Shown here: positions 15,227 through 24,092 of the stretch, piece by piece | How the letters are laid out: the number at the start of each line of letters is the position of its first letter | How positions within the stretch are numbered: the stretch's first letter is position 1 | Source of the DNA: Opitutales bacterium | Lineage (GTDB): Bacteria > Verrucomicrobiota > Verrucomicrobiia > Opitutales > JAJFLR01 | DNA: 51,505 bases | Assembly: GCA_021772565.1 (NCBI GenBank) | Contig: JAJFLR010000044.1 | Coordinates: 1 to 51,505 of the forward strand | Reading direction: 5' to 3' | Made by a program: the position numbers and the translations under genes | Notes under the pieces: model-generated | What the model saw: only the letters and a program-made list of their open reading frames with translations | Told to the model about the DNA's origin: nothing | Database searches by the model: none

Positions 15227-16455
15227 ATAAGGAAGGAAAGAAAAGATTAAAATATATAGTAGATATACAAAAAGGAAAGGTGCCAAGGGAAATGACTCTG
15301 CGTAATATGGGTAAATTCCCAATATATTTAGCAATGGACTACTTACGCAGAGAACATAAACAAATATCATATGTGCCTGATTTTAAAAAATATGTTTTGG
15401 TTGATGAGAATGAAATTCTTTTACTTTGGGACGGTTCGAATGCCGGTGAGTTTATGTGGTCAAGGCCAGGTGTCTTGTCGTCAACAATGGCGGTAATTAA
15501 ACCTAAGTTATCTATTAAAAAGTCATTTTTATTTTATCAATTCAAATTACTTGAACGATATTTGAAAGATATAACTGTAGGAATGGGAATACCACATGTT
15601 AATCCACAAGAATTTCTTAATTTTTCGTTTTTCATTCCTTCATTTCAAAGCCAAACCACCATCTCAAACTACCTTGACTGCAAGACTGCGGAAATTGATC
15701 AACTCATTGCACAGAAAGAAAAATTGTTGAGTTTGTATGAAGAAGAAAAAACCGCAGTTATTAATCAGGCAGTAACCAAGGGCATTAATCCGGATGTAAA
15801 ACTAAAAGATAGCGGCGTTGCTTGGCTGGGGGAAATTCCTGAACATTGGGAAGTTAGGAAGTTGAAGTATGTTGTATCAATTAACGATGAATCATTACCA
15901 GAAACAACCAATGATGATTACGAAATTGAATATGTGGATATTTCAAATGTAAAAAGTGGATTAGGAGTTTTGGCAGCAGAACCATACTCTTTTAGCAAGG
16001 CTCCTTCAAGAGCCAGGCGAATTGTTCAAGATGGCGATATAATTGTTTCTACAGTTCGAACATATTTGAAATCAATAGCAAAGATTAACAATCCACCAAA
16101 TAATCTAATTGTGTCTACTGGATTCGCGGTAGTAAGACCTGTGCAGATAATATCAGGCTTCTTAGGTTTTCTATTTTACTCTGAACTTTTGATTGGAGAA
16201 ATAATTTCACTTTCTAGCGGAGTTAGTTATCCTGCCATAAACGCTTCAGAAATTGGTGATATATTTGTGCCAATTCCGAAATCTGGTGAACAAACCGCCA
16301 TCATCGAGTACATTGAAACTGAAACTGCTCGCATCGAGTCCAAAATCACAAAAACCAAAAAAATCATAGCCTTGCAAAAAGAATATCGTACTGCTCTGAT
16401 TAGCGAGGTGGTTACAGGAAAAATCAAAGTAACAAGGGAGGTTAATCATGAGTAA
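15223..16455 (+). CDS. hsdS: Type I restriction-modification specificity subunit HsdS (5' end displaced)
   Basis: 410 aa. Two target-recognition domains (about residues 1-150 and 205-355) are each followed by a conserved helical spacer (YLDCKTAEIDQLIAQKEKLLSLYEEEKTAVI and YIETETARIESKITKTKKIIALQKEYRTALISEVVTGKI). The second half begins with the family phrase KDSGVAWLGEIPEHWEVRKLKYV. The first half begins only at GKKRLKYIVDIQKGKVP, without the matching KDSG...HWEV. A KYKDSG piece is found about 0.85 kb upstream at the start of the DUF1016 fragment. So the gene now uses a new start and lacks roughly the first 20-25 residues of its first domain. Whether specificity survives is unknown. Confidence 0.92.
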   Translation: MNKEGKKRLKYIVDIQKGKVPREMTLRNMGKFPIYLAMDYLRREHKQISYVPDFKKYVLVDENEILLLWDGSNAGEFMWSRPGVLSSTMAVIKPKLSIKKSFLFYQFKLLERYLKDITVGMGIPHVNPQEFLNFSFFIPSFQSQTTISNYLDCKTAEIDQLIAQKEKLLSLYEEEKTAVINQAVTKGINPDVKLKDSGVAWLGEIPEHWEVRKLKYVVSINDESLPETTNDDYEIEYVDISNVKSGLGVLAAEPYSFSKAPSRARRIVQDGDIIVSTVRTYLKSIAKINNPPNNLIVSTGFAVVRPVQIISGFLGFLFYSELLIGEIISLSSGVSYPAINASEIGDIFVPIPKSGEQTAIIEYIETETARIESKITKTKKIIALQKEYRTALISEVVTGKIKVTREVNHE

Positions 16456-18127
16456 TTTTATGTTAATGGAGCCGACAAATCAGACATTCCAGGAGCTACT
16501 TGGTAATGGTATTAAATACGTTGTTCCAAGATTTCAAAGAGATTATGCATGGGATCAGGAGCAATGGGAAGATTTATGGGCCGATATTGAAACGCTTGAT
16601 AAAGAGCAGTATCATTACATGGGATATATTGTGGTACAAAGAAAAGGGCAATTTGAGTTTGAAATGATAGATGGACAACAACGATTAGTTACGCTATCCT
16701 TGGTTGTCCTGGCAGCGATGAGGCAGGTCAAAGCATTAATTGACAGTAATAAGGAAGCACAAGATAATGAGGAACGATTGAAAGAAATAACAGGGCGATT
16801 TATTGGCTCAAAAGATATTGTTTCTCTGAGGGTTAGTAGCAAGCTAACATTGAATCGAAATAATAATCGATTTTATAGGGATATTTGTTCTTATTTAAAT
16901 TTACCTAACCAGCGAGTTTTGACTGCAACCAATAAGCAATTAAAGCAGGCATTTGAGTTTTTTGATGCAAAAAATATTGGAGCAACTGGTAGTGAAATAG
17001 GCCGGTTTATTGATAAATTCACATCACAAATGATTTTTACAAAAATTGTTGTTCAAGATAGTTTAAATGCCTATAAAGTTTTTGAGACCTTGAATGCCAG
17101 AGGGGTAAAGCTTTCGACGCCTGATTTATTGAAAAACTATATTTTTTCTGTCATTACCCAAAATGATGATGTAACAGATGAAAAACTAGATGAACTAGAT
17201 GAAGATTGGTCTTTTATTATCACTCAATTAGGGGAAAATAATTTTACTGATTTTGTGCGTTATCACTATAATTTTCAGAAAAAATTGGTTACAAAAAAAG
17301 ATCTTTTTAGATCCATTCGACAAGTATACGTTCAACCTAAGGATACTTATTCTTATTTAAGTTCATTAACGGAATATGCTTCTGTCTATGCCGGGTTACA
17401 AAATCCATATGATGAATTCTGGAGTCAGCAAAAGGAATCTTATCAAGAAGCAACTTTTTATCTGGAAGGATTAAAATTGTTTGGTATCAAACAACCATTT
17501 CCCATACTGATGATTGCATTCAAAAAATTCTCTGCTGAAGAATTTATTAAAACTTTAAAATATTTGTATATTCTCTCTATTCGATACAATGTTGTCTGTC
17601 GCTACTCACCGAATGAGCAGGAAAAAAATTATAATCAGATTGCTATTAAAATTTTCAATCAAGAGCATAAGAGAGCCAGTCATATAAAGAATAGTGAAGA
17701 GTTTAAACAACTATATCCTGATGATAACGCGTTTAGGAATGCTTTTGAGTTTTATAAATTGCCAAGCAGGCGATCAGCTAAAAAAATCAGATTTTTATTA
17801 GCAGCTATTGAAAATAGTTTTGGTCGTGAATTAAGTTATCTGGATATTGTTTTAGAACATATCTGCCCTTATAATCCTGAGCAAGATTGGCGAAATCATT
17901 TTGGTGAAGGAATCAATGATATTTCTGACCGTCTTGGCAATATGGTTTTATTGGAAAGAGATGAATTGAAGCACGCTGATTTTATCGAAAAAAAGAAGAC
18001 TTATTTAGACACATCCTTTCGACTTGCAAAAAAAGTAGCAGAATATGATAGCTGGGATTTAACTAATTTAAATCGCTATCAGAAATGGCTTGCTGAGCAG
18101 GCTGTAAAAACTTGGAGGGTGGATTGA
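16448..18127 (+). CDS. DUF262 + DUF1524 protein (GmrSD/BrxU-like)
   Basis: 559 aa. The N-terminal DUF262 domain (ParB-like fold) has VPRFQRDYAWDQEQWEDLW and the nucleotide-binding DGQQR motif at residues 75-79, followed by FETLNARGVKLSTPDLLKNY. The C-terminal DUF1524 region has LEHICP (H471) and GNMVLL, the signature of a His-Me-finger-like nuclease. GmrSD-type enzymes with this layout cleave modified phage DNA. After GNMVLL the usual Asn positions read Arg/His (ERDELKHADF), so activity may be altered. The start overlaps the hsdS stop by 8 bp and hsdR follows after 4 bp, so it belongs to the operon. A second, modification-dependent restriction activity is inferred. Confidence 0.85.
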   Translation: MSNFMLMEPTNQTFQELLGNGIKYVVPRFQRDYAWDQEQWEDLWADIETLDKEQYHYMGYIVVQRKGQFEFEMIDGQQRLVTLSLVVLAAMRQVKALIDSNKEAQDNEERLKEITGRFIGSKDIVSLRVSSKLTLNRNNNRFYRDICSYLNLPNQRVLTATNKQLKQAFEFFDAKNIGATGSEIGRFIDKFTSQMIFTKIVVQDSLNAYKVFETLNARGVKLSTPDLLKNYIFSVITQNDDVTDEKLDELDEDWSFIITQLGENNFTDFVRYHYNFQKKLVTKKDLFRSIRQVYVQPKDTYSYLSSLTEYASVYAGLQNPYDEFWSQQKESYQEATFYLEGLKLFGIKQPFPILMIAFKKFSAEEFIKTLKYLYILSIRYNVVCRYSPNEQEKNYNQIAIKIFNQEHKRASHIKNSEEFKQLYPDDNAFRNAFEFYKLPSRRSAKKIRFLLAAIENSFGRELSYLDIVLEHICPYNPEQDWRNHFGEGINDISDRLGNMVLLERDELKHADFIEKKKTYLDTSFRLAKKVAEYDSWDLTNLNRYQKWLAEQAVKTWRVD

Positions 18128-18131
18128 CTCA

Positions 18132-21100
18132 ATGAGCCAGTTAACATCCGAAAATACTTTTGAAACCGCAATTATTAAATCTTTGATTGAAAATGGCGGT
18201 TATCGTGAGGGTAAAGCAACCGATTACAGCCCTGAACTGGGTATGTTTAAATCGGAAATCCTACATTTTTTAAAAGATACCCAAGCGAAGCAATGGGAAA
18301 AATTGTCAGCCATCCATAGCAGTGATGTTGAAAATCGACTAATCCAGCGTCTGTGTAAAGAAATAGATTTGCGAGGTAGTCTTGATGTGATTCGCAATGG
18401 TTTTGTAGATTATGGAGTGCGTTTCAAAATGGCTTTTTTTAAGCCTGAATCGGCTATGAATCCTGATACTATTGTCTTGTATAATCAGAATCGGCTCAAG
18501 GTAGTTCGTCAGGTTTATTACAGTAAGAAAAACAAAAACTCAGTGGATTTATTATTGTCGCTTAACGGCCTTCCCGTTGCCACTCTTGAGTTAAAGAATC
18601 GTTTTACCGGTCAAAACACGGCTAATGCTAAAAAGCAATATGCCACAACACGGGATAACAAAGAACTGCTCTTTACCTTTAAGAAAAGAGCTCTGGTGCA
18701 TTTTGCTGTCGATGATGAAGAGGTTTATATGACGACTCGCATTGATGGAAATAAAACTCATTGGTTACCATTTAATAGAGGAGATAACCACGGTAAGGGA
18801 AATCCAATTAACCCGGATGGTTATAAGAGCGATTATTTATGGAAATATATTTTAGCAAAGGATAGCTGGCTGGAAATTATTGGGCGTTTTATTCATTTGC
18901 AAAGTGAAACGTTTGAGTTTGAAGGGCATACTCGCAAAAAGGAAAAAATGATTTTCCCACGTTATCATCAATTGGATTCTGTGCGAAAAATCACAGAGCA
19001 TGCTCAATCAAACGGCTCCGGTTGCAACTATTTAATACAGCATTCAGCAGGTTCCGGTAAGAGTAACTCGATTGCCTGGCTTGCCTATCGTTTGTCAGGT
19101 TTGCATAATATCGAGGATCAACGAATCTTTGACAGTGTTATCGTCGTGACGGATCGCAGGGTTTTAGATTCGCAATTACAAAACACGATTTATCAGTTTG
19201 AGCATAAGTCAGGAGTAGTGCAGCGGATCGATAAAGACAGTCAACAATTGGCTGATGCAATAGGTAGTGGAGCCAATATTATTATAACCACTTTGCAGAA
19301 ATTTCCGTTTGTAATTGATAAAGTGGACGATCTGCCGGATCGGAATTATGCGGTTATTGTTGATGAAGCCCATAGCTCTCAAGGGGGTGAAGCCGGCAAG
19401 AAGTTGAAAGAGGTTTTGTCATCAAAAAGTGAACGGCTGAAATCAACAGATTCTCCAACAGTAGAGGAGCCGTACCCAAATTACGGAGATGATGACGGCG
19501 AGGTTGAAAATTCTCAGGAATTGATCAACCGTTACATCGAACGTTCTGCAGCGGCTCGTGGTCAACAAAGTAACTTATCGTTTTTTGCATTTACGGCTAC
19601 ACCCAAATATAAAACTTTGGCGGTATTTGGTTATAAAGACCGAGCTGGTAAACCTCAACCCTTTCATTTGTACTCTATGCGTCAGGCTATTGAAGAGGGC
19701 TTTATTCTGGATGTGCTGCAAAACTACAGTACGTATTCAATTTATTACAAGATATCTAAAGCCATAGAAGAGAATCCTGAAATTAATAAAAAGAAAGCCG
19801 CAAAAGCGATAGGGCGTTTTGTTTCTCTTCACCCGCATAACCTGGCACAAAAAACAGAAGTGATTATTGAGCATTTTCGTCAGATTGTTGCCGGCAAGAT
19901 TGGGGGCAGAGCCAAAGCGATGTTGGTGACAAGTTCCAGGCTGCATGCCAAACGTTATTTTGTAGAGTTTAAACGCTATATTAAAGAGAATGGATATGAG
20001 AGGCAAATTAAGATACTAGTTGCTTTCTCCGGTAAGGTAATCGATGACGATTTTCCTGAAGGTGTTTCAGAACCTCAATTGACAGGTTATAGTGAGAAGG
20101 AATTACCCGGGGTATTTAATCAAGAAGAGTATAAAATTTTAATTGTTGCCGATAAATACCAAACGGGCTTTGACCAGCCCTTACTGCATACTCTATATGT
20201 CGATAAATTACTATCAGGAGTTAAGGCTGTGCAGACACTTTCTCGTTTGAATCGAACAACTACCGGCAAAGAGGATACTTTTATACTGGATTTTGTGAAT
20301 GACCGGGAAACGATATTGAAATCTTTTCAGCCTTATTATGAAATTACTTCGGTCAGTGAAGAACCTGAGCCAAATCATCTTTACGATTTGAAAGAAAAAC
20401 TGGACGAGTGGCAGATTTATTTAACTTCAGAAATAGATGCTTTTGCAAAGTTCTATTTCAGTCCAATGACTCAAATGACGACGAAGGCACAATCAAAACT
20501 CTATGCTTATATTGATCCAGCGGTTGACCGCTATAGGGCAATTGAAACCGAAGATGAAAAGGATGAATTTAAAAAGAGCCTGCGTAGCTGGACAAACTTA
20601 TATTCATTCCTGGCTCAAATTATGCCTTTCAGAGAGATAGAGTTTGAAAAATTCTATGCTTATGCAAAATTGCTGCAAACCAAGTTACCCAAACGTATTT
20701 TATCAGAGAGGTTAAAGTTTGTCGATGAAGTGGCCATGGAGTATTATCGTCTACAAAAAATTAAGGAAGGCTCCATTGATTTAATAACCGGTGAACATGG
20801 TGAGTTAGACGGCATATCAGAAGCGGGAATTAAGCGGACAAAAGAAGAAAAAGTAGCGTTATCTGAAATTGTTGATGTATTGAATGAGCGTTTTGGTACT
20901 GAGTTTGAGGAAGCAGACAGATTGTATTTTGAACAGATTGAAACTGAGTTAATGAATGATACGACATTACAGACTCAGGCAAAGGTCAATAAGATGGATA
21001 CTTTTAAATATGCGTTTGAAGAGATGTTTATTGATAAGTTAATTGAACGGATGGATCAGAATCAGGAAATATTTGAGAAGATATTGGAAAATCAATCATT

Positions 21101-21176
21101 TGGGAATTTAGTAAAGGAATTGATGATGAAAAAAGTATACACAAGGCTGAATGAGAATGGCAAGAAAAGCAATTAA
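18132..21176 (+). CDS. hsdR: Type I restriction endonuclease subunit HsdR
   Basis: 1014 aa, normal length. The N-terminal HSDR_N nuclease domain has the PD-(D/E)xK half-motif in ATLELKN (E153, K155). The SF2 translocase follows: Walker A SAGSGKSN (K310), VIVDEAH (411-414), FAFTATPK, and QTLSRLNR as motif VI. The C-terminal 200 residues are the helical part that docks on the methylase core. It translocates DNA and cuts at a distance when the HsdM/HsdS target is unmethylated. It is the last gene of the operon, and all its visible motifs are intact. Confidence 0.96.
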   Translation: MSQLTSENTFETAIIKSLIENGGYREGKATDYSPELGMFKSEILHFLKDTQAKQWEKLSAIHSSDVENRLIQRLCKEIDLRGSLDVIRNGFVDYGVRFKMAFFKPESAMNPDTIVLYNQNRLKVVRQVYYSKKNKNSVDLLLSLNGLPVATLELKNRFTGQNTANAKKQYATTRDNKELLFTFKKRALVHFAVDDEEVYMTTRIDGNKTHWLPFNRGDNHGKGNPINPDGYKSDYLWKYILAKDSWLEIIGRFIHLQSETFEFEGHTRKKEKMIFPRYHQLDSVRKITEHAQSNGSGCNYLIQHSAGSGKSNSIAWLAYRLSGLHNIEDQRIFDSVIVVTDRRVLDSQLQNTIYQFEHKSGVVQRIDKDSQQLADAIGSGANIIITTLQKFPFVIDKVDDLPDRNYAVIVDEAHSSQGGEAGKKLKEVLSSKSERLKSTDSPTVEEPYPNYGDDDGEVENSQELINRYIERSAAARGQQSNLSFFAFTATPKYKTLAVFGYKDRAGKPQPFHLYSMRQAIEEGFILDVLQNYSTYSIYYKISKAIEENPEINKKKAAKAIGRFVSLHPHNLAQKTEVIIEHFRQIVAGKIGGRAKAMLVTSSRLHAKRYFVEFKRYIKENGYERQIKILVAFSGKVIDDDFPEGVSEPQLTGYSEKELPGVFNQEEYKILIVADKYQTGFDQPLLHTLYVDKLLSGVKAVQTLSRLNRTTTGKEDTFILDFVNDRETILKSFQPYYEITSVSEEPEPNHLYDLKEKLDEWQIYLTSEIDAFAKFYFSPMTQMTTKAQSKLYAYIDPAVDRYRAIETEDEKDEFKKSLRSWTNLYSFLAQIMPFREIEFEKFYAYAKLLQTKLPKRILSERLKFVDEVAMEYYRLQKIKEGSIDLITGEHGELDGISEAGIKRTKEEKVALSEIVDVLNERFGTEFEEADRLYFEQIETELMNDTTLQTQAKVNKMDTFKYAFEEMFIDKLIERMDQNQEIFEKILENQSFGNLVKELMMKKVYTRLNENGKKSN

Positions 21177-21228
21177 CTTGAATATCGGTATTTAGTAATA
21201 ATTGAACAATTAGATACGATGTTCAAAA

Positions 21229-22695
21229 TTAATGCAAAAATTTAAAAATCATCTCGGCTAAATTGGGTCCAATATTTTTAACATCACTAATATCAACAAC
21301 TGATGCTTTTTTCAGTTTGTTCAAGTTACCAAAATGTTGAAGCAATATTTTTCTGCGTACTGAACCAAGTCCCGGTATGTCATCCAGCACAGTCTCTTTA
21401 ATTCTTTTTGATCGAATGTCAGCATTAAAAGTATTGGCAAATCGATGTGCCTCATCACGCATGTGCTGTAATAACTTCAATCCCTCGTTGTAGTACGGTA
21501 AGTTTAGGGGTGGGCGGTTATCAGTAAAAATAATTGTCTCTTGTTTTTTTGCTAAACCAATCAAAGGTGGCGGTTCAATATCATTTGATAAAAATGCACT
21601 TAAGGCAGCACTGACTTGGCCTTTACCGCCATCGATAACTACAAGATCAGGGAAGTTTTTATTCTCAATTTTTAATCGGCAGTAACGTCTTGAGACAACC
21701 TCTTGCATAGCTTTAAAATCATCGTTGCCGATAAAACTTTTTATTTTGTAGCGACGGTATTGCTTATTGTTGGGTGTGCCATTTAAAAATTGTACCATGG
21801 AGGCTACGACAAACGTTCCTGAAATATGGGAAATATCAAAGCACTCAATACATTTTGGAATAGAATCAAACTGCAAAATATTTTGCAGTTCTGTGGATGC
21901 GGTATGAGATTTATTTATATCGTTATTTTCTCGTGTAAATTTCCTGGTTTTTAACAACGTATTTCCTAATGCTTTAACCAGATCGCGAATTTCTGCAGCT
22001 TTTTCATAATTTTGATTCATCGATTCAATCTGCATTTCAGATTTCAAATCACTGAGCCATTCTTTAGATTTACCTTCTAAGAAAATTGATGCGCTATTAA
22101 CTCTCTGACGATATTCGTCAGTTGTGATAATATTAGTATGACCAAAAATTTCAGATCTCACATCATCATATAATTTCCAACGATCATCATCAATTTTTTT
22201 TGGATGTGCATCACTGAGCAAAATCCCATATTTTTGGCGTAAGTGAAATAATGTTTTTCGCAATAATCCTGAATGGGCGAAGGGGCCGAAATAAATAGAT
22301 TTTTCATCTTGCTTTAATCGCGTCAGCCTAAATTTTGGCATTTCATTATTGACGTCAACCCTGATCATCAAAAATCTTTTATCATCGACGAAGTCAGTAT
22401 TGTATTTCGGCTTCCATTTTTTAATTAATTTTCCTTCAAGCAACAATGCTTCTGCTTCGCTTTTAACTTCAATTGTCTCAATATCCCAAATCAGTTCAAT
22501 CATTGAAGCAACTTTGGGCTGTGAGTGATTAAATTTTCTGGAAGTTTGGAAATAAGTAGAAACTCTTTTTTTTAGATTTTTGGCTTTGCCAACATAGATA
22601 ATGCGTCCCAGACGGTCTTTCATTAGGTAGACACCTGGACTCTGAGAAATCTTTCTAACTAATTCTTTCAGTTTACTTTTAACAGATAGTGGCAT
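21229..22695 (-). CDS. uvrC: Excinuclease ABC subunit C (short form)
   Basis: 488 aa, against about 600 for typical UvrC. In order it has a GIY-YIG nuclease (GVYLMKDRLGRIIYVGKAKNLKKRV), the linker region, a UVR motif that contacts UvrB (MNQNYEKAAEIRDLVKALGN), an RNase H-like nuclease (CFDISHISGT, DLVVIDGGKGQ, DEAHRFA) and a helix-hairpin-helix pair at the C terminus (IPGLGSVRRKILLQHFG, NIGPNLAEMI). The segment usually lying between the UVR motif and the RNase H domain is reduced to about 35 residues, which accounts for the short length. All catalytic blocks are present, so it is likely functional in nucleotide excision repair. It is convergent with hsdR. Confidence 0.93.
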   Translation of the reverse strand: MPLSVKSKLKELVRKISQSPGVYLMKDRLGRIIYVGKAKNLKKRVSTYFQTSRKFNHSQPKVASMIELIWDIETIEVKSEAEALLLEGKLIKKWKPKYNTDFVDDKRFLMIRVDVNNEMPKFRLTRLKQDEKSIYFGPFAHSGLLRKTLFHLRQKYGILLSDAHPKKIDDDRWKLYDDVRSEIFGHTNIITTDEYRQRVNSASIFLEGKSKEWLSDLKSEMQIESMNQNYEKAAEIRDLVKALGNTLLKTRKFTRENNDINKSHTASTELQNILQFDSIPKCIECFDISHISGTFVVASMVQFLNGTPNNKQYRRYKIKSFIGNDDFKAMQEVVSRRYCRLKIENKNFPDLVVIDGGKGQVSAALSAFLSNDIEPPPLIGLAKKQETIIFTDNRPPLNLPYYNEGLKLLQHMRDEAHRFANTFNADIRSKRIKETVLDDIPGLGSVRRKILLQHFGNLNKLKKASVVDISDVKNIGPNLAEMIFKFLH

Positions 22696-22786
22696 TTTAA
22701 TAGATTTCTGCTATACTCACAGAGTTCTTGATGTTTATTTTACAATATACTTTATAGTGAAGCAGTTAATTTAATTAAATTTATTT

Positions 22787-24085
22787 ATGGGTCAAAATAG
22801 AATTATCAATCTTATCAGTCTGGGTGATGAACTATTGCTGGGAATTAGAGAAAATTCTCATCTTACTTATATTGGTAAGAAATTAGCTGATAGAGGACTT
22901 AATATAAACAGCAATTTTGTAATACCTGACAAACCTGAAGTGATTAAGGAATGCTTTGAATATTCATGGAAATCGGCAGATATTGTTATCACTACTGGTG
23001 GGTTAGGGCCAACTCAGGATGATCTTACACTGGATACAATAGCTAAATCACTAGGGTTGAAATTAGTTATAGATGTGGATGCTGAAGTTAACATCAGAAA
23101 CATTTTTCAAAAAAAGAATATAGTAGTTACCAACAATGTTCTACGACAGTCCTATAAACCGGAAGGCTCAGAAATATTACCCAATGAGTATGGAACAGCA
23201 CCTGGAATTTGGTATGAAAAGGATAGCAAGATACTAATTATGCTTCCCGGTCCGGAATCTGAATTAAAATCAATGTTCGAGAAATTCGTATTACCAAAAA
23301 TAGAAAAACTAAACTTGGTAGATTTTGAAAAAACATATGTTCAAATTAGAACATGCGGTGTGGGTGAGTCGACTTTAGAAGAAAAACTTAATCCAATACT
23401 GAGTGAATATGAAGATAAATTAAATATTGGTTATTGTGCACACCATGGAATGGTTGATGTTAGATTAAAATCAATTCGCGATAGTCTCACTAGAAAAGAT
23501 GTAGAACGAATTGGCGATAGATGCAGTGATATTGTTGATGAGGATTTTATTTGTTTTGGCGATGAAACTATCGAAAATATTATTGTTCAACATTTAATTT
23601 ATGCTGACAAAAAATTTGCTGTGGCCGAGTCATGCACGGGAGGATTATTATCAAATGTGATTACAGATGTTCCCGGTGCATCTAATGTTTTTAATGGTGG
23701 AATAGTATGTTATACTGATGATTCTAAAGTTCTAATGCTTGATGTTCCAGAGGCTTTAATACAGCAACATGGATCTGTCAGTGCCGAGTGTGCTGTTGCG
23801 ATGGCAACCGGTGTTGCAGAAAAATATTCTGTTGACTATGGATTAAGTGTTACTGGATATGCAGGACCCGGCGTGGGTGATAGTGATAATCCGGTTGGCA
23901 CAGTTTATGTGGGTTATAGCTCAGCTTTGGGTGCCTGGTCACAAAAATTTAATTTTACAGGAACTCGCACAGCCATCAAAAAGCGAGCAGTCATAGCTGC
24001 ATTGGACTGGGCACGTCGTAAGTTCTTAACTTATGACATCGAAGAATTCGATTATTTATTTGCTGATTTGAGCAGGTTATCATAA
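22787..24085 (+). CDS. cinA: CinA family protein (molybdopterin-binding-like domain + nicotinamide-nucleotide amidase domain)
   Basis: 432 aa, full length. The N-terminal MoCF-like domain has SLGDELLLGIRENSH and TTGGLGPTQDDLT. In two-domain CinA proteins this half can hydrolyse ADP-ribose. The C-terminal CinA domain (from about residue 260) has AESCTGGLLSN, VFNGGIVCYTDDSK and SVTGYAGPG...NPVGTVYVGY, and deamidates nicotinamide mononucleotide in NAD salvage. No Shine-Dalgarno is visible before the ATG. The uracil-DNA glycosylase gene follows after 7 bp on the same strand. Confidence 0.93.
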   Translation: MGQNRIINLISLGDELLLGIRENSHLTYIGKKLADRGLNINSNFVIPDKPEVIKECFEYSWKSADIVITTGGLGPTQDDLTLDTIAKSLGLKLVIDVDAEVNIRNIFQKKNIVVTNNVLRQSYKPEGSEILPNEYGTAPGIWYEKDSKILIMLPGPESELKSMFEKFVLPKIEKLNLVDFEKTYVQIRTCGVGESTLEEKLNPILSEYEDKLNIGYCAHHGMVDVRLKSIRDSLTRKDVERIGDRCSDIVDEDFICFGDETIENIIVQHLIYADKKFAVAESCTGGLLSNVITDVPGASNVFNGGIVCYTDDSKVLMLDVPEALIQQHGSVSAECAVAMATGVAEKYSVDYGLSVTGYAGPGVGDSDNPVGTVYVGYSSALGAWSQKFNFTGTRTAIKKRAVIAALDWARRKFLTYDIEEFDYLFADLSRLS

Positions 24086-24092
24086 TAGCAAA

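Noticed and set aside
21177-21228. TTGAAC/GTTCAA arms between hsdR and uvrC as a terminator
   Set aside because: The stem is only about six pairs with a ten-base loop and no T-tract, too weak to call.
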